Shown here: in pieces, positions 1-9,609 of the stretch
Position numbering within the stretch: position 1 is the stretch's first letter
Layout of the letters: the number at the start of each line of letters is the position of its first letter
Origin: Bradyrhizobium diazoefficiens
GTDB taxonomy: Bacteria > Pseudomonadota > Alphaproteobacteria > Rhizobiales > Xanthobacteraceae
Direction of reading: 5' to 3'
DNA: 64,000 nt
Assembly: GCF_018131185.1 (NCBI RefSeq)
Contig: NZ_JAFCJE010000003.1
Span: 310,001-374,000 of the forward strand
The notes under the pieces: generated by a model
Seen by the model: only the letters and a program-made list of their open reading frames with translations
Database searches by the model: none
What the model was told of the DNA's origin: nothing
Translations under genes and position numbers: made by a program

Positions 1-1
1 G

Positions 2-988
2 CTGGTGCGGGCCAACCGTGCCATCGACGAGGCCGCGCGGGCCAAGCTGGACAGCTCTTGCGCGTCCGTGCTGCCGAAGGATCTCGGCGACTGGGCGGGC
101 GCGGCCGAGTTCATGCTGGGCGCGGGCTTCGCCGGCAAGGACCTGAAGGAGCTGTCCGCGATCGACAAGGGACGCGCGCAGGATCGCAACGCGGCGATCG
201 CCTGCCGTCAGGGCTTGGGCACGCTGATCACGAAGCTCGGCGAGCAGGCGCCGGTGGCGCTGTCGACGCCGGCGAGCCGTATCGCCTGGAGCAACCGCGA
301 CGTCAGCGTGGAGACGCAGGCCGGCAAGATTGCCGCGCGCGCGGTCATCGTCACGGTCTCGACCAATGTGCTGATATCAGGCGCGATCAAGTTCACGCCC
401 GACATCCCCAAGCGCACGCTGGATGCGGCGTCAAAACTCGGCCTCGGCAGCTACGATCGTATCATGCTGCAATTGCCGGGCAATCCGCTCGGTCTGTCGC
501 GCGACGATATCCTGATCGAGCAGAGCAATTCGACGCGCACGGCGCTCATGTTCGCCAATATCGGGGGCTCCTCGCTCTGCTCCATCGACGTCGGTGGCGC
601 GTTCGGCCGCGATCTCTCCGAGCAGGGCGAAAAGGCGATGGCGTCCTTCGCCAGGGAATGGATCGCGAAATTGTTCGGCAGCGAGGCCGCTTCCGCCGTG
701 CAGAAGACCAGCGCCACGCGCTGGAATGCGTCGCCTTTCGTGATGGGCGCCATGTCGGCGGCCTCCCCCGGCGGTCAACTCTCGCGAAGGGTCTTGGCGG
801 AGCCGATAGGCAATGTGTTTCTCGCCGGCGAGGCCACCCATGAGACGCTGTGGGGCACTGTCGATGGCGCCTGGGAAAGCGGCGAACGAGCCGCGGATGC
901 GGCCCTGCGCAAGATCGGCGCGCTCAAGGATGATCCGGCGGATGTACCGACGCAATCGACGAAGAAGCGCAGGGCGCCGCGGCAATAG
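2..988 (+). CDS. Flavin-containing amine oxidase, C-terminal part (5' end outside window)
   Basis: The reading frame is open to the left edge, so the N-terminal dinucleotide-binding (GxGxxG) part lies outside the window. The visible part of about 328 residues matches the C-terminal half of flavin monoamine oxidase-like proteins. The C-terminal FAD-contact motif FLAGEATHETLWGTVDGAWESG lies at about residues 273-294 of the visible part. It is followed by a short charged tail ending in KKRRAPRQ. Family members oxidise amines with FAD and oxygen; the substrate cannot be told here. The gene converges with the permease gene on the other strand, with a hairpin between them. The family is clear, the substrate is not. 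Confidence 0.8.
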   Translation: MVRANRAIDEAARAKLDSSCASVLPKDLGDWAGAAEFMLGAGFAGKDLKELSAIDKGRAQDRNAAIACRQGLGTLITKLGEQAPVALSTPASRIAWSNRDVSVETQAGKIAARAVIVTVSTNVLISGAIKFTPDIPKRTLDAASKLGLGSYDRIMLQLPGNPLGLSRDDILIEQSNSTRTALMFANIGGSSLCSIDVGGAFGRDLSEQGEKAMASFAREWIAKLFGSEAASAVQKTSATRWNASPFVMGAMSAASPGGQLSRRVLAEPIGNVFLAGEATHETLWGTVDGAWESGERAADAALRKIGALKDDPADVPTQSTKKRRAPRQ

Positions 989-1014
989 GGCAACTAAGTC
1001 GCCAAAACACTCCG

Positions 1015-1047
1015 CTGTCGTCCCTGCGTTCGCAGGAACGACGGCAG
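1015..1047. terminator. Hairpin between convergent genes
   Basis: The arms CTGTCGT...CTGCG and CAGGAACGACGGCAG pair across a TTCG loop, with a small interior mismatch. It lies between the convergent amine oxidase and TSUP genes, so it could end transcription from both sides. Hairpins of the 'tcctgcgaacgcagga' kind are common intergenic repeats in Bradyrhizobium, so it may be a repeat doing double duty. There is no clear T run. Confidence 0.45.
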
Positions 1048-1051
1048 CGGT

Positions 1052-1822
1052 TTATCGCAACAGCCCGTCCAGCACCGGCAGCCCGGCAATCACCGCCATC
1101 GCAATCAGCGCGTAGCAGATGCCGCGAAACACCCGCTCGCTGGCCCGGCCGAACAGCGAGGCTCCGAACGCGACACCCGCCGCATAGACCGGGCCGACGA
1201 TGAGCGATAGCAGCAGCGACTCGCGCGAGATCAGGCCGGTGGCCGCGTAGCTGACCATCGAGAAGAAATCCGACGCGCCGAAGAACAGTACGATATTGGC
1301 GCGGGCGACGATCGGAGCGATGGGGCGGCCGAGCCAATAGCCGACGATCGGCGGACCGCCGGTCTGTGCGAGGCCACTACAGAAGCCAGAGAGGCTGCCG
1401 ATGCCGACCGAGAGCCAGGCGTGGTCCTTGCCGCGATAGCGCCAGCCCGACAGCAGCAGGAGCAACAGCGCGGCGACGAAACAGGAGATGATCCAGCGCG
1501 TCGTGACGGGCTCGAGCACGCTGAGGAAATAAGTGCCGACGGGGACGCCGACCAGCGCACCCAGCACGGTCACCGCGGTGGCCTTGCGGTCGGCCTTCCG
1601 CCATGCGTCCGGCAGCAGCGGCGCGGCCGCGATGAAATCGATGACGAGCAGCAGGGCGGCAACCAGCCGCGGCGCCGCGATACTGCTCGCCAGCGGCATG
1701 AAGATCAGCGCCGAGCCGAAGCCGGAAAAGCCGCGCGCGGTGCCGGAAACGAAAGCGACGGCGCAGAGCGCCGCCGCGATCGTGAGGTTGACGTCCTTCG
1801 GAAGGAAGTCAGCAGGACTCAT
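1052..1822 (-). CDS. TSUP (TauE/SafE) family membrane permease
   Basis: The 256-residue protein is very hydrophobic, with about eight membrane segments and the family's repeated glycine-rich helices: [14 protein letters not shown] near the N-terminus and [18 protein letters not shown] in the second half. TSUP proteins export or import sulfur-containing or organic anions across the inner membrane; the substrate here is unknown. The ATG at 1822 overlaps the pheT stop codon by four bases (ATGA), so translation is probably coupled to pheT. The frame stays open upstream inside pheT, but that stretch is arginine-rich shadow sequence and was excluded. Sitting behind pheST is a neighbourhood effect and does not imply a role in translation. 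Confidence 0.85.
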   Translation of the reverse strand: MSPADFLPKDVNLTIAAALCAVAFVSGTARGFSGFGSALIFMPLASSIAAPRLVAALLLVIDFIAAAPLLPDAWRKADRKATAVTVLGALVGVPVGTYFLSVLEPVTTRWIISCFVAALLLLLLSGWRYRGKDHAWLSVGIGSLSGFCSGLAQTGGPPIVGYWLGRPIAPIVARANIVLFFGASDFFSMVSYAATGLISRESLLLSLIVGPVYAAGVAFGASLFGRASERVFRGICYALIAMAVIAGLPVLDGLLR

Positions 1823-4227
1823 CCGCGCAACGTGCCGCCGGTCTTCTTGGTGACCTCGGCCACGATCTTGGCGCCGACGGCCTCGATCTCCTGATCGGTC
1901 AGGGTTTTCTCGCGCGGCTGAAGCGTGACCGCGATGGCGATCGACTTCTTGCCGTCGTCGATGCCCTTGCCTTCGTAGACGTCGAAGACATTGACGCCGG
2001 TGATCAGCTTCTTGTCGACGCCTTGCGCCGCGCGGACGATGTCGCCGGCCTTGACGGCGCGGTCGACAATGAAAGCGAAGTCGCGCGACACGGGCTGGAA
2101 CGCCGAGAGCTCGATCAAGGGCTTGGCGCGCGTCGGCTTCTTCTTCGCCTCGGGGATGCGGTCGAGGATCACCTCGAACACGACAAGCGGCCCATCGGCG
2201 CCGAGCGCCTCGAGCGCTCTGGGGTGCACTTCGCCGAAAGTGCCGAGCACGTTTTGCGGACCGATCTGGATCGTGCCGGATCGTCCGGGATGCAGCCATT
2301 TCGGGCCGCCCGCGACGATCTGCAGCGCCTGCATCGGCGCGCCGGCGGCAGCCAGCACCGCCAGCGCATCCGCCTTGGCGTCGAACACATTTGCCTGCGT
2401 CGAACCGGACCAGTGCCGTCCCAGGCCTTCCGACGAGGCAAAGCCGCGGCGAACGCCGCTTGCAGCCATGAACTGATCCTGCGGGCGATCACCTTTGAAG
2501 ACCTGGCCGACCTCGAACAATGCCACATCGCTCACGCCGCGATTGGCATTCGCCTGCGCGGCCGCGATCAGACCCGCGAGCAGGGTCGGACGCATGTCGG
2601 AGAGATCCGACGCGATCGGGTTGGCGACTTCGAGCTCGCGCTGCCCGCCGCCGAACAATTGCGCTGCGGACTTCGTGATGAAGGACCATGTCACCGCTTC
2701 GATGATGCCGCGGCTTGCGAGCGCGCGCCTGGCGCGCCGGGTGCGCAGCTGAAGCGATGTCAGCACCGGCTTGCGTGCGTCCTCGCCGCGTTCGAACGGT
2801 GTCATCGGCACCTTGTCGACGCCGAAGATGCGGACGATTTCCTCGACGATGTCGGCCTTGCCGTGCACGTCCGAGCGCCACGAAGGCACCGCGACCTTCA
2901 CGACCGGACCGGGGCCTGCCATCATGAAGCCGAGATGGGTCAGGATGCGCTTCATCTCCGGCTGCGGCACCTCGATGCCGGACAGACGCTTGACCTCGGT
3001 GATCGGGAATTCGATCAAATGATCGTCGCCGAAGGCCTTGCCGACCACGACGGTTTCGGACGGCGTGCCGCCGCACATCTCCATCACCAGCTTGGTCGCG
3101 AGCTCGAGGCCCGGCACCATGAAGGCCGGATCGACGCCGCGCTCGAAGCGATAGCGCGCGTCGGAATTGATGCCGAGCTTGCGGCCGGTCTGGGCGATGT
3201 TGATCTCGTTCCACAGCGCCGATTCGATCAGCACGTCGGTGGTGTTTTCATCGCAGCCCGAGGCCTCGCCGCCCATGATGCCGGCGAGCGATTCGACGCC
3301 GTGCTCGTCCGCGATCACGCAGATCGACGGATCGAGATTGTAGGTGCGGCCGTCGAGCGCGAGCAGGCTCTCGCCGTCGCGAGCCCGGCGCACGACGAGA
3401 TTGCCCTTCACCTTCTTCGCGTCGAACACGTGCAGCGGACGCGCGCGGTCGTAGGTCATGAAGTTGGTGATGTCGACCAGCGCGTTGATGGGCCGCAGCC
3501 CGATCGCGGTCAGCCGCTTCTGCAGCCATTCCGGCGACGGCCCGTTCTTGACGCCGCGCACGAGGCGAAGCGCGAAGCCCGGACAGAGCGCGGAATCCTC
3601 GACCGTGACTTTCACCGGGCAGGGAAATTCGCCCTTGATCGGCTTGACGGTGGGGTCCTTGAACTTGCCCATGTCGGCGGCGGCGAGGTCGCGCGCGATG
3701 CCGTGCACGCCGGTACAGTCCTGGCGGTTCGGCGTCAGGTTGATCTCGACCACGGGATCGCCGAGCCCCGCCCATTCGGCGTAAGCAGCGCCGAGCGGCG
3801 CATCGGCCGGCAATTCCATGATGCCGTCATGGTCGTTGGAGATCTGCAGCTCCGCCGCCGAGCACAGCATGCCGCGGCTCTCGACACCGCGAATGGTGCC
3901 GACGCCGAGCGTGATGTCCTTGCCGGGGATATAGGTCCCGGGCGGCGAGAACACGCTGACGAGGCCCGCGCGCGCATTCGGCGCGCCGCACACTACCTGG
4001 ACCGGCGCGCCACCGTCGCCAGTGTCGACCATGCAGACCCGCAGCCGATCCGCATTCGGATGCTGCTCGGCCGAGATCACCTTCGCGATGGTGAAAGGCT
4101 TTAGCGCCTTCGCCTTGTCCTCGATGTTCTCGACCTCGAGCCCGATCATGGTGAGCTTCTCGGCGAGCTTTTCCAGCGGCTCGTCGGTGTCGAGATGGTC
4201 CTTCAGCCAGGAAAGAGTGAATTTCAC
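1819..4227 (-). CDS. pheT: Phenylalanyl-tRNA synthetase beta subunit
   Basis: The 802-residue beta subunit forms the alpha2-beta2 enzyme that charges tRNA-Phe. It begins with the usual [12 protein letters not shown] and carries the N-terminal tRNA-binding EMAP-like domain (about residues 40-150, with [10 protein letters not shown]), the B3/B4 editing region, B5 and the C-terminal anticodon-binding FDX-ACB domain ([17 protein letters not shown]). The start is a GTG at 4227 that overlaps the pheS stop (GTGA). Length and order are normal for alphaproteobacteria. A much longer open frame runs upstream through pheS but is not coding. Confidence 0.97.
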   Translation of the reverse strand: MKFTLSWLKDHLDTDEPLEKLAEKLTMIGLEVENIEDKAKALKPFTIAKVISAEQHPNADRLRVCMVDTGDGGAPVQVVCGAPNARAGLVSVFSPPGTYIPGKDITLGVGTIRGVESRGMLCSAAELQISNDHDGIMELPADAPLGAAYAEWAGLGDPVVEINLTPNRQDCTGVHGIARDLAAADMGKFKDPTVKPIKGEFPCPVKVTVEDSALCPGFALRLVRGVKNGPSPEWLQKRLTAIGLRPINALVDITNFMTYDRARPLHVFDAKKVKGNLVVRRARDGESLLALDGRTYNLDPSICVIADEHGVESLAGIMGGEASGCDENTTDVLIESALWNEINIAQTGRKLGINSDARYRFERGVDPAFMVPGLELATKLVMEMCGGTPSETVVVGKAFGDDHLIEFPITEVKRLSGIEVPQPEMKRILTHLGFMMAGPGPVVKVAVPSWRSDVHGKADIVEEIVRIFGVDKVPMTPFERGEDARKPVLTSLQLRTRRARRALASRGIIEAVTWSFITKSAAQLFGGGQRELEVANPIASDLSDMRPTLLAGLIAAAQANANRGVSDVALFEVGQVFKGDRPQDQFMAASGVRRGFASSEGLGRHWSGSTQANVFDAKADALAVLAAAGAPMQALQIVAGGPKWLHPGRSGTIQIGPQNVLGTFGEVHPRALEALGADGPLVVFEVILDRIPEAKKKPTRAKPLIELSAFQPVSRDFAFIVDRAVKAGDIVRAAQGVDKKLITGVNVFDVYEGKGIDDGKKSIAIAVTLQPREKTLTDQEIEAVGAKIVAEVTKKTGGTLRG

Positions 4228-5306
4228 GAGCTCAGCCCTCCGGCAAGCGTCGGCACTTCGAGCGGCTTGAAGCCGTAATGGGACAGCCAGCGGACGTCGC
4301 TGTCGAACAGCTGGCGCAGATCGGCGATGCCGTATTTCAGCATGGCGATGCGGTCGATGCCCATGCCCCAGGCAAAGCCCTGGTACTCGTCGGGATCGAT
4401 GCCGCAAGCGCGCAGCACGTTCGGATGCACCATGCCGCAGCCGAGAATCTCGAGCCAGTCCTCGCCCTCGCCGAAGCGGATCTCGCCCTTGTCGCGGCGG
4501 CACTGGATGTCGACTTCCAGCGACGGCTCGGTGAACGGGAAGAACGAGGGCCGGAAGCGCATGTTGATGTGGTCGACCTCGAAGAACGCCTTGCAGAACT
4601 CGTGCAGGATCCATTTGAGGTGGCCGAGATGCGAGGTCTTGTCGATGACGAGGCCCTCGACCTGGTGGAATTGCGGCGTGTGGGTCGCGTCCGAATCGAT
4701 GCGATAGGTGCGGCCCGGGCAGATCACGCGGATCGGCGGCTTCTGGCTCAGCATGGTGCGCACCTGCACCGGCGAGGTGTGCGTGCGCAACAGCATGCGC
4801 GAGCCGTCTTCTTTCGGATGGAAGAAGAAGGTGTCGTGCATCTCGCGCGCGGGATGGCCTTCGGGGAAATTCAGCTTGGTGAAGTTGTAATCGTCGGTCT
4901 CGATATCCGGGCCTTCGGCCACCGAGAAGCCCATATCGGCGAAGATCGTGGTCAGCTCGTCCCAGACCTGGCTCAGCGGATGAATGCGGCCGGCCTCGGT
5001 CGGCGCGTCGCGCAGCGGCAGGGTGACGTCGACGGTCTCCGACGCCAGCCGCGCATCGAGCGCCGCGGACTTCAGCACATCGCGTCGTGCGGCGAGCGCC
5101 TCGGTGATCTTGTCCTTGGCCTGGTTGATCGCCGCGCCTTGCGTCTTGCGCTCGTCGGGCGACATCTTGCCGAGCGTGGCGAGCAGCGCCGAGATCGAGC
5201 CCTTCTTGCCGAGGGCTGCGACGCGCACCGCTTCGAGCGCGGCTTCATCGCCGGCGGCGGCGATCTGGTCGAGGATGGATGTTTCGAGCGTTGCGAGGTC
5301 GGACAC
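4224..5306 (-). CDS. pheS: Phenylalanyl-tRNA synthetase alpha subunit
   Basis: The 360-residue catalytic subunit has an N-terminal coiled coil (about 1-90) and a class II synthetase core. Motif 2 region [22 protein letters not shown] and motif 3 region [18 protein letters not shown] are intact. The chosen start is a GTG (5304-5306 on the complement) giving [14 protein letters not shown], which fits the usual N-terminus; an ATG 20 codons further up adds a sequence not seen in the family. It is the first gene of the pheS-pheT-permease block, each joined to the next by a four-base overlap. Confidence 0.96.
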   Translation of the reverse strand: MSDLATLETSILDQIAAAGDEAALEAVRVAALGKKGSISALLATLGKMSPDERKTQGAAINQAKDKITEALAARRDVLKSAALDARLASETVDVTLPLRDAPTEAGRIHPLSQVWDELTTIFADMGFSVAEGPDIETDDYNFTKLNFPEGHPAREMHDTFFFHPKEDGSRMLLRTHTSPVQVRTMLSQKPPIRVICPGRTYRIDSDATHTPQFHQVEGLVIDKTSHLGHLKWILHEFCKAFFEVDHINMRFRPSFFPFTEPSLEVDIQCRRDKGEIRFGEGEDWLEILGCGMVHPNVLRACGIDPDEYQGFAWGMGIDRIAMLKYGIADLRQLFDSDVRWLSHYGFKPLEVPTLAGGLSS

Positions 5307-5458
5307 AGTCAAATCCTTGGCTCCAAATTCGGCTGGGTTGTCGCCGCCGGAAGGGCGTAACGTCAAGCAAAAACCCGGTGTTTTGGGGCTCCCGCTTGGC
5401 TGGGGTGAACCTCGCGAGAGCGCGGGCCACCAAGGAAGGATACGAGGAGACCTTCGCG

Positions 5459-5872
5459 ATGCCTTCGAAATGCTGTTGGGCCGTTCTGGCCGCTGTTCTG
5501 TCCATTGTCGGTACCCCGGCGCGCGCCATGGTCTGCATGGAGCAATCGATGACGCTGGACGAGGTCGCGGCCGCCATCAGCAGCCAGAAGAGTTGCGAAA
5601 GCGCGATGAAGGTCTTCAGGGACTGCCAGTTGACCGCGAGCGGCGATGTCGAGCTCGGCGCCGCCGTCGAGACGAAGTGCGAGGCGGATTTCAAGCCCGG
5701 CCTCAGCGCCGCGCGGGCGCAGGCCTACAAGCGCGAGATGCACGCATGCGACGTCAAGTACCGGAGCAAGTCCGGCACCATGTATCGGTCGTTTACGGCA
5801 TTCTGCCGGGCGGAGGTCGCCCAGCGTTACTCGCAACGCGCGCTGCAGTCTGCGGGCCAGAAGGCCCGCTAG
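5459..5872 (+). CDS. Small exported cysteine-containing protein, unknown function
   Basis: The 137-residue protein has an N-terminal signal peptide ([23 protein letters not shown], cleavage near residue 23). The mature part holds cysteines in MVCME, KSCES, RDCQL, TKCEAD, HACDVK and FCRAE, consistent with disulfides in the periplasm. It was not recognised as a named family. The start is placed at 5459 because AGGAGA stands 8 bases upstream. The frame runs open further upstream, but that part overlaps pheS and lacks a signal peptide. It lies between pheS and rplT on the opposite strand, so it has its own promoter. Confidence 0.7.
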   Translation: MPSKCCWAVLAAVLSIVGTPARAMVCMEQSMTLDEVAAAISSQKSCESAMKVFRDCQLTASGDVELGAAVETKCEADFKPGLSAARAQAYKREMHACDVKYRSKSGTMYRSFTAFCRAEVAQRYSQRALQSAGQKAR

Positions 5873-5880
5873 CGCAAGCC

Positions 5881-6240
5881 TTACGCCGCCAGCGCGGCCT
5901 TGGCCTTCTCGGCGATGGCCTGGAACGCGGCGGGCTCGTGGACCGCGAGATCCGACAGCACCTTGCGGTCCACGGTGATCCCGGACTTGGCCATGCCGTC
6001 GATAAATCGGCTGTAGGTCAGGCCGAACGGACGGACGGCTGCGTTGATGCGCTGGATCCACAGCGCGCGGAACGTCCGCTTCTTGCGCTTGCGATCGCGG
6101 AAGGCGTACTGCATCGCCTTCTCGACCGCCGGCTTGGCGGCGCGAATGGTGTTCTTGCGGCGGCCGTAGAAGCCCTTGGCGGCCTTGTAGACTTTCTTGT
6201 GCTTGGCGTGGGCGGTCACACCGCGTTTGACGCGAGACAT
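5881..6240 (-). CDS. rplT: 50S ribosomal protein L20
   Basis: The 119-residue protein begins [19 protein letters not shown] and continues with the basic N-terminal helix that threads into 23S rRNA ([13 protein letters not shown]). The globular C-terminal domain ends with the usual alanine-rich tail. L20 is essential for early 50S assembly. It lies 80 bases downstream of rpmI and is almost certainly cotranscribed with it. In other bacteria L20 represses its own operon by binding the leader mRNA; a leader hairpin is noted upstream of rpmI here. Confidence 0.98.
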   Translation of the reverse strand: MSRVKRGVTAHAKHKKVYKAAKGFYGRRKNTIRAAKPAVEKAMQYAFRDRKRKKRTFRALWIQRINAAVRPFGLTYSRFIDGMAKSGITVDRKVLSDLAVHEPAAFQAIAEKAKAALAA

Positions 6241-6320
6241 GACGAAATCCTTCAGAGATGACTTTGGTTATCGGATTGCCGCGCATGACGCGGCACGGTT
6301 GGCAATGATCGTGGACGCGA

Positions 6321-6521
6321 TCAGGCGTTCGGCAAGAAGTACTTCTTGACGTTGTCGCCGTCGGTCTTGAACAGCACGCGGGTGCCGCGGAGCTGACGGA
6401 TCTGCTTCTTCGTCCGCTTGATCATGCCGTGACGCTTGCCGCGCTGGGCGTGCATCACTTTGCCGGTGGCAGTCACCTTGAAGCGCTTTTTAGCGCCCGA
6501 TTTGGTCTTCAGCTTGGGCAT
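6321..6521 (-). CDS. rpmI: 50S ribosomal protein L35
   Basis: The 66-residue protein shows the family signature [20 protein letters not shown] and the basic [20 protein letters not shown] stretch. It is a small 23S-rRNA-binding protein of the large subunit. The ribosome binding site AGGAG stands just before the ATG on the minus strand, next to a strong leader hairpin. infC, its usual upstream partner, is separated by about 750 bases and by one gene on the opposite strand, so infC and rpmI-rplT may be separate units here. Confidence 0.97.
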   Translation of the reverse strand: MPKLKTKSGAKKRFKVTATGKVMHAQRGKRHGMIKRTKKQIRQLRGTRVLFKTDGDNVKKYFLPNA

Positions 6522-6535
6522 TTGGCTCTCCTAAT

Positions 6536-6569
6536 GGCCACAGAGATCCGCCCGCGAAGGCGGCTGGCC
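6536..6569 (-). promoter_or_regulatory. Leader hairpin upstream of rpmI
   Basis: Nested inverted repeat: outer arms GGCCA/TGGCC and inner arms CCGCC/GGCGG around CGCGAA. It ends five bases before the AGGAG ribosome binding site of rpmI on the minus strand. rpmI-rplT leaders are known targets of L20 autoregulation in other bacteria. Assigning that role here is inference; no match to a described L20 site was checked. Confidence 0.35.
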
Positions 6570-6806
6570 GTCAAAATGCTCGTTAGAGCGTTGATTGTGC
6601 TCAGGTTTTTACGAACAAGCGCGAAACCCGCACGAAACACCGCCACGGCAGCCCTTAATCAGCCGGGCGATGAAGGCTGGGCTTATGCCAGAGGACAAGC
6701 CCATTGGCAACGATGAACCGCCGGAACCTGCCCGGCGACTATCCGGAAATTGCGTCTCTCATGCCCGAGTCTCATGTCCAAGTCTGTCGCCCGGAGCGGG
6801 ACCAAA

Positions 6807-7211
6807 ATGGCCCATTTTTCCCAGTTACTTCCGTCTTTGACCGCGTTCGCCCGCCCGCGCCGTCTGGCGCTGTTCGTCGTGCTGGCAACGGCTGCGTTGC
6901 CGTCGACCGCCGACGCCCGCGTCGGCAGCTATGACGGCGTCTGGAATGTCACTTTCGCCACCACGCGGGGCAATTGCAGCTCGGGCTACAGCGTCCCGTT
7001 CGCCGTGACCGGCAGCCGGGTCTCGTCCGCCGGCGGCGGCCGGGTTTCCGGCAGGGTCAATCGCGGCGGTGCAGTCGCGGTCCATGTCTCGGTCGGCGCG
7101 TCCCATGCCAGCGGCGGTGGCCGGCTCGCCCGTGTGAACGGCACCGGGTCGTGGAAGGGGATCATTTTCGGAGACCAGTGCAGCGGCACCTGGCAGGCGA
7201 CGCGGACCTGA
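6807..7211 (+). CDS. Small exported glycine-rich protein, unknown function
   Basis: The 134-residue protein has an N-terminal signal peptide (ALFVVLATAALPSTADA, cleavage near residue 37). The mature part contains GVWNVTFATTRGNCS, a glycine/serine-rich middle and a C-terminal GTWQATR. Two cysteines (GNCSSG and DQCSGT) could form one disulfide. Similar short beta-rich exported proteins are common in Bradyrhizobium and have no known function. The ATG at 6807 has GGAGCGGG upstream. An in-frame ATG at 6774 would add eleven residues and cannot be excluded. Confidence 0.6.
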   Translation: MAHFSQLLPSLTAFARPRRLALFVVLATAALPSTADARVGSYDGVWNVTFATTRGNCSSGYSVPFAVTGSRVSSAGGGRVSGRVNRGGAVAVHVSVGASHASGGGRLARVNGTGSWKGIIFGDQCSGTWQATRT

Positions 7212-7217
7212 CACACG

Positions 7218-7248
7218 AACGGCCCGCCGGAGATCCGGACGGGCCGTT
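7218..7248. terminator. Hairpin between convergent genes
   Basis: A nine-base perfect stem, AACGGCCCG paired with CGGGCCGTT, has an inner CCGG/CCGG stem. It lies between the end of the small exported protein gene and the end of infC, so it can serve as a terminator in both directions. No long T run follows on either side. Confidence 0.55.
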
Positions 7249-7275
7249 GAACTCTCTCGTTCCAACAAACCGGCG

Positions 7276-7815
7276 TCAGCGCGGCGCCAGCACCATGACG
7301 ACCTGGCGACCCTCGAAGCGTGCGTCCTGCTCGACCTTGGCGAGCTCGGCGACGTCGGTCTTGATCTTGTCCAGAAGCTTGGTGCCGATCTCCTGGTGCG
7401 CCATTTCGCGGCCACGATAGCGCAGCGTGATCTTGACCTTGTCGCCTTCTTCGAAGAACCGCTGCATCGCGCGCATCTTCACGTCGTAATCATGATCGTC
7501 GATCATCGGACGGAGCTTGATCTCCTTGATCTCGACGGTCTTCTGCCGCTTGCGGGCTTCGGCGGCTTTTTTCTGTGCCGAGTACTTGTACTTCCCGTAG
7601 TCCATGATCTTGCAGACGGGAGGGCTGACATTCGGCGAAATCTCGACCAGATCCATACCGGCTTCCTGGGCCATCTTGATGGCCAAGACCGTCTCGACCG
7701 TGCCCTTATTGTCACCGGTCTGATCGATCAGCTGGATCTGCGCATTGCGGATATCATCATTGATGCGCGGCCCGTCTTTGCTGGCAGCGGGCGGAGCTTT
7801 ATTAGGACGGCGAAT
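7276..7815 (-). CDS. infC: Translation initiation factor IF-3, probable AUU start
   Basis: The 179-residue IF-3 binds the 30S subunit, prevents early joining of 50S and checks the start codon. The N-terminal domain includes [18 protein letters not shown] and [25 protein letters not shown], and the C-terminal domain includes [19 protein letters not shown]. The best start is an ATT codon (7813-7815 on the complement), with GGAG eight bases upstream and the usual RRPNKAPP N-terminus. AUU starts are conserved in infC because IF-3 represses its own translation by rejecting non-AUG codons. An in-frame ATG 22 codons upstream would give an unusual N-terminus. Confidence 0.95.
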   Translation of the reverse strand: MRRPNKAPPAASKDGPRINDDIRNAQIQLIDQTGDNKGTVETVLAIKMAQEAGMDLVEISPNVSPPVCKIMDYGKYKYSAQKKAAEARKRQKTVEIKEIKLRPMIDDHDYDVKMRAMQRFFEEGDKVKITLRYRGREMAHQEIGTKLLDKIKTDVAELAKVEQDARFEGRQVVMVLAPR

Positions 7816-8064
7816 GGGTGGTTCTCCAAAGTTGTGAAAGAAGCGGCTATCTTGAAGGAAGATGCGGTTGCCGGCAAGCAAGTCGCTCGTGCGAGACGCG
7901 AAAAACCCTCAAATGCGAGGTATTTTGGCCACGCCTGGGCACGCTGACCGACATAGACACCTTGTGTCTGTTCCGCAAGCGTCCCAAACGGGCAATGCCG
8001 CATCCGGTTGCGTCGCAGGAGGCACCCCGGAGAGGTCAAACCGCACAGCCAGAGTAAACGTTCC

Positions 8065-8865
8065 ATGACCGATATAATTCCCGATGCCGTGCCTGACTTC
8101 ATCGAAGTGGGCGAGGGCCCGTCGGCACGCAGGATCGCGGTGCGCCGCCGCGCCGGAAAAGGTCCGGGACTGGTCTGGCTGGGCGGATTCAAGTCGGACA
8201 TGCAGGGTGGCAAGGCCGTGGCGCTTGACGGCTGGGCCCGGGAGCACGGTCGCGCAATGGTCCGGTTCGACTATTCCGGTCACGGCGAATCCGGCGGCGA
8301 TTTCGCCGATGGAACCATCGGGCGCTGGCACGAAGAGAGCGTGGCTGTGTTCGAGCGGTTCTGCGAGGGCCCGCAGGTCCTGGTCGGCTCGTCCATGGGC
8401 GGCTGGATGGCGCTGCTGCTCGCGCGCGAGATCAAGAAGCGGCAAGAGCAACAACAGGCCAAGGCCTCGCTTGCCGGACTCGTGCTGATCGCGCCGGCGC
8501 CGGACTTCACCGAAGAGCTGATGTGGAAGAATTTTTCGCCCGCGGTGAAGCGGGAGATCGAGGCCAAGGGCGTTTGGATGAGGCCGTCGGACTATGGCGA
8601 CGGCTCGCCCTACCCGATCACGCGAAACCTGATCGAGGAGGGGCGCAATCATCTCGTGCTCGGCAGCGCCATCGATCTCGGCTGCCCGGTCCGCATCCTG
8701 CAAGGCGCGAAGGATCCCGACGTGCCCTGGCAGCACGCCTTCGCGCTGACGCACCGCCTGCCGGCCGACGACGTCGTGCTGACCATGATCCAGGATGGCG
8801 ATCACCGCCTCTCCCGCCCGCAGGACATCGCGCGCCTTCTTGCCGCGGTCGCCGAGATCGGGTGA
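8065..8865 (+). CDS. Alpha/beta hydrolase (serine hydrolase)
   Basis: The 266-residue protein has an alpha/beta hydrolase fold. The oxyanion-loop region is VWLGGFKSDMQGGKA, the nucleophile elbow is GSSMGGWMA (Ser of GxSxG at about residue 114), an acid lies in the GAKDPDVPWQHA segment, and the catalytic histidine is in GDHRLSRP near the C-terminus. The sequence resembles the palmitoyl-protein thioesterase ABHD10-like group of alphaproteobacteria. The substrate is not predictable. It is divergent from infC. The ATG at 8065 was chosen because upstream sequence is not conserved-looking. Confidence 0.85.
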   Translation: MTDIIPDAVPDFIEVGEGPSARRIAVRRRAGKGPGLVWLGGFKSDMQGGKAVALDGWAREHGRAMVRFDYSGHGESGGDFADGTIGRWHEESVAVFERFCEGPQVLVGSSMGGWMALLLAREIKKRQEQQQAKASLAGLVLIAPAPDFTEELMWKNFSPAVKREIEAKGVWMRPSDYGDGSPYPITRNLIEEGRNHLVLGSAIDLGCPVRILQGAKDPDVPWQHAFALTHRLPADDVVLTMIQDGDHRLSRPQDIARLLAAVAEIG

Positions 8866-8943
8866 ACTCGCTGTCATTGCGCGCGAAGGCGGGCAATCCA
8901 GTATTCGAGAGACGGCAGCGATAGAACCGAAAAGCCGCGGCGT

Positions 8944-8975
8944 CCGTCATGTCCCGCCTGCGCGGGGCATGACGG
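8944..8975. repeat. Palindromic intergenic repeat
   Basis: The arms CCGTCATG and CATGACGG flank TCCCGC/GCGGGG with a CTGC loop. It lies between the hydrolase and the NTF2-like gene. The 'gtcat...cccgc..gcggg..atgac' pattern recurs in this window at 10481-10508 and, as variants, at 9487-9589. Confidence 0.5.
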
Positions 8976-8998
8976 AGAACGAGAAGGGAGACGCTCCA

Positions 8999-9466
8999 AT
9001 GACCACCATCGCCATGCTGCGCGCGTTCTGCGATGCGGTCGAGCAGCGCAACGGCCGCGCGTTTGCCGAGCTGTTCACCGAGGACGGCGTGTATCACGAC
9101 GTTTTCTACGGCGCCTTCACCGGCCGCCCCAAGATCGCCGAGTTGATCGACGACTGGTTCTATCGCACGGCGACCGATTTCCGCTGGGACATGCATGAGC
9201 CCGTGTCGGACGGCACCACGCTCTATGCGCGCTACACCTTCAGCTATCGTTCGACCCTGCCGGAAGCGAACGGCGCGCGGGCGATGTTCGAGGGTGTGGC
9301 GATCATGACGCTGAAGGACGGCAAGATCGCTGGCTATCACGAGGTCGCCAACACCGCGCCGGCATTCGTCGATCTGAAGTTTGCGCCTGAAAGAATTGCG
9401 AAGATCGTCGCCAGGCAGGGCGCCGAGCTGAAGGCGCGGCCGGAGATGCGGCGACATCTGAAGTAG
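8999..9466 (+). CDS. NTF2-like (SnoaL-type) protein
   Basis: The 155-residue protein fits the NTF2-like alpha+beta cone fold: an N-terminal helix (TIAMLRAFCDAVEQRNGRAFAELFTEDGVYHD), then F.GRPKIAELIDDWF, then curved-sheet strands ending in DGKIAGYHEV. Family members act as small-molecule isomerases, cyclases or binding proteins. No catalytic residues can be assigned. GGGAG stands seven bases before the ATG at 8999; an ATG ten codons upstream is an alternative. Its neighbours give no pathway. Confidence 0.75.
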   Translation: MTTIAMLRAFCDAVEQRNGRAFAELFTEDGVYHDVFYGAFTGRPKIAELIDDWFYRTATDFRWDMHEPVSDGTTLYARYTFSYRSTLPEANGARAMFEGVAIMTLKDGKIAGYHEVANTAPAFVDLKFAPERIAKIVARQGAELKARPEMRRHLK

Positions 9467-9486
9467 GCGCGCCACTCTCTCCTCTG

Positions 9487-9589
9487 GTCATTCCGGGGCG
9501 CGCGGAGCGCGAGCCCGGAATCCATTCATCCGCCAACTCTGTCGCCCGATGGATTCCGGGCTCGCGACTTCGTCGCGCCCCGGAATGAC
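9487..9589. repeat. Long nested inverted repeat
   Basis: The outer arms GTCATTCCGGGGCGCG (9487-9502) and CGCGCCCCGGAATGAC (9574-9589) are perfect. The inner arms GAGCCCGGAATCCAT (9511-9525) and ATGGATTCCGGGCTC (9549-9563) are also perfect. It sits between convergent genes. This looks like two opposed copies of a dispersed Bradyrhizobium-type intergenic repeat; it may also end transcription. Confidence 0.6.
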
Positions 9590-9609
9590 GTGGAGAGAGG
9601 CGGCGCTCC

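Noticed and set aside
1823..2299. Upstream extension of the TSUP permease frame into pheT
   Set aside because: The extension is arginine-rich shadow of pheT; the membrane protein starts cleanly at the ATG overlapping the pheT stop.
2023..4104. 693-codon open frame antisense to pheT
   Set aside because: It is the opposite strand of a well-conserved gene, rich in Arg, Asp and His from high-GC third positions, and has no recognisable domain.
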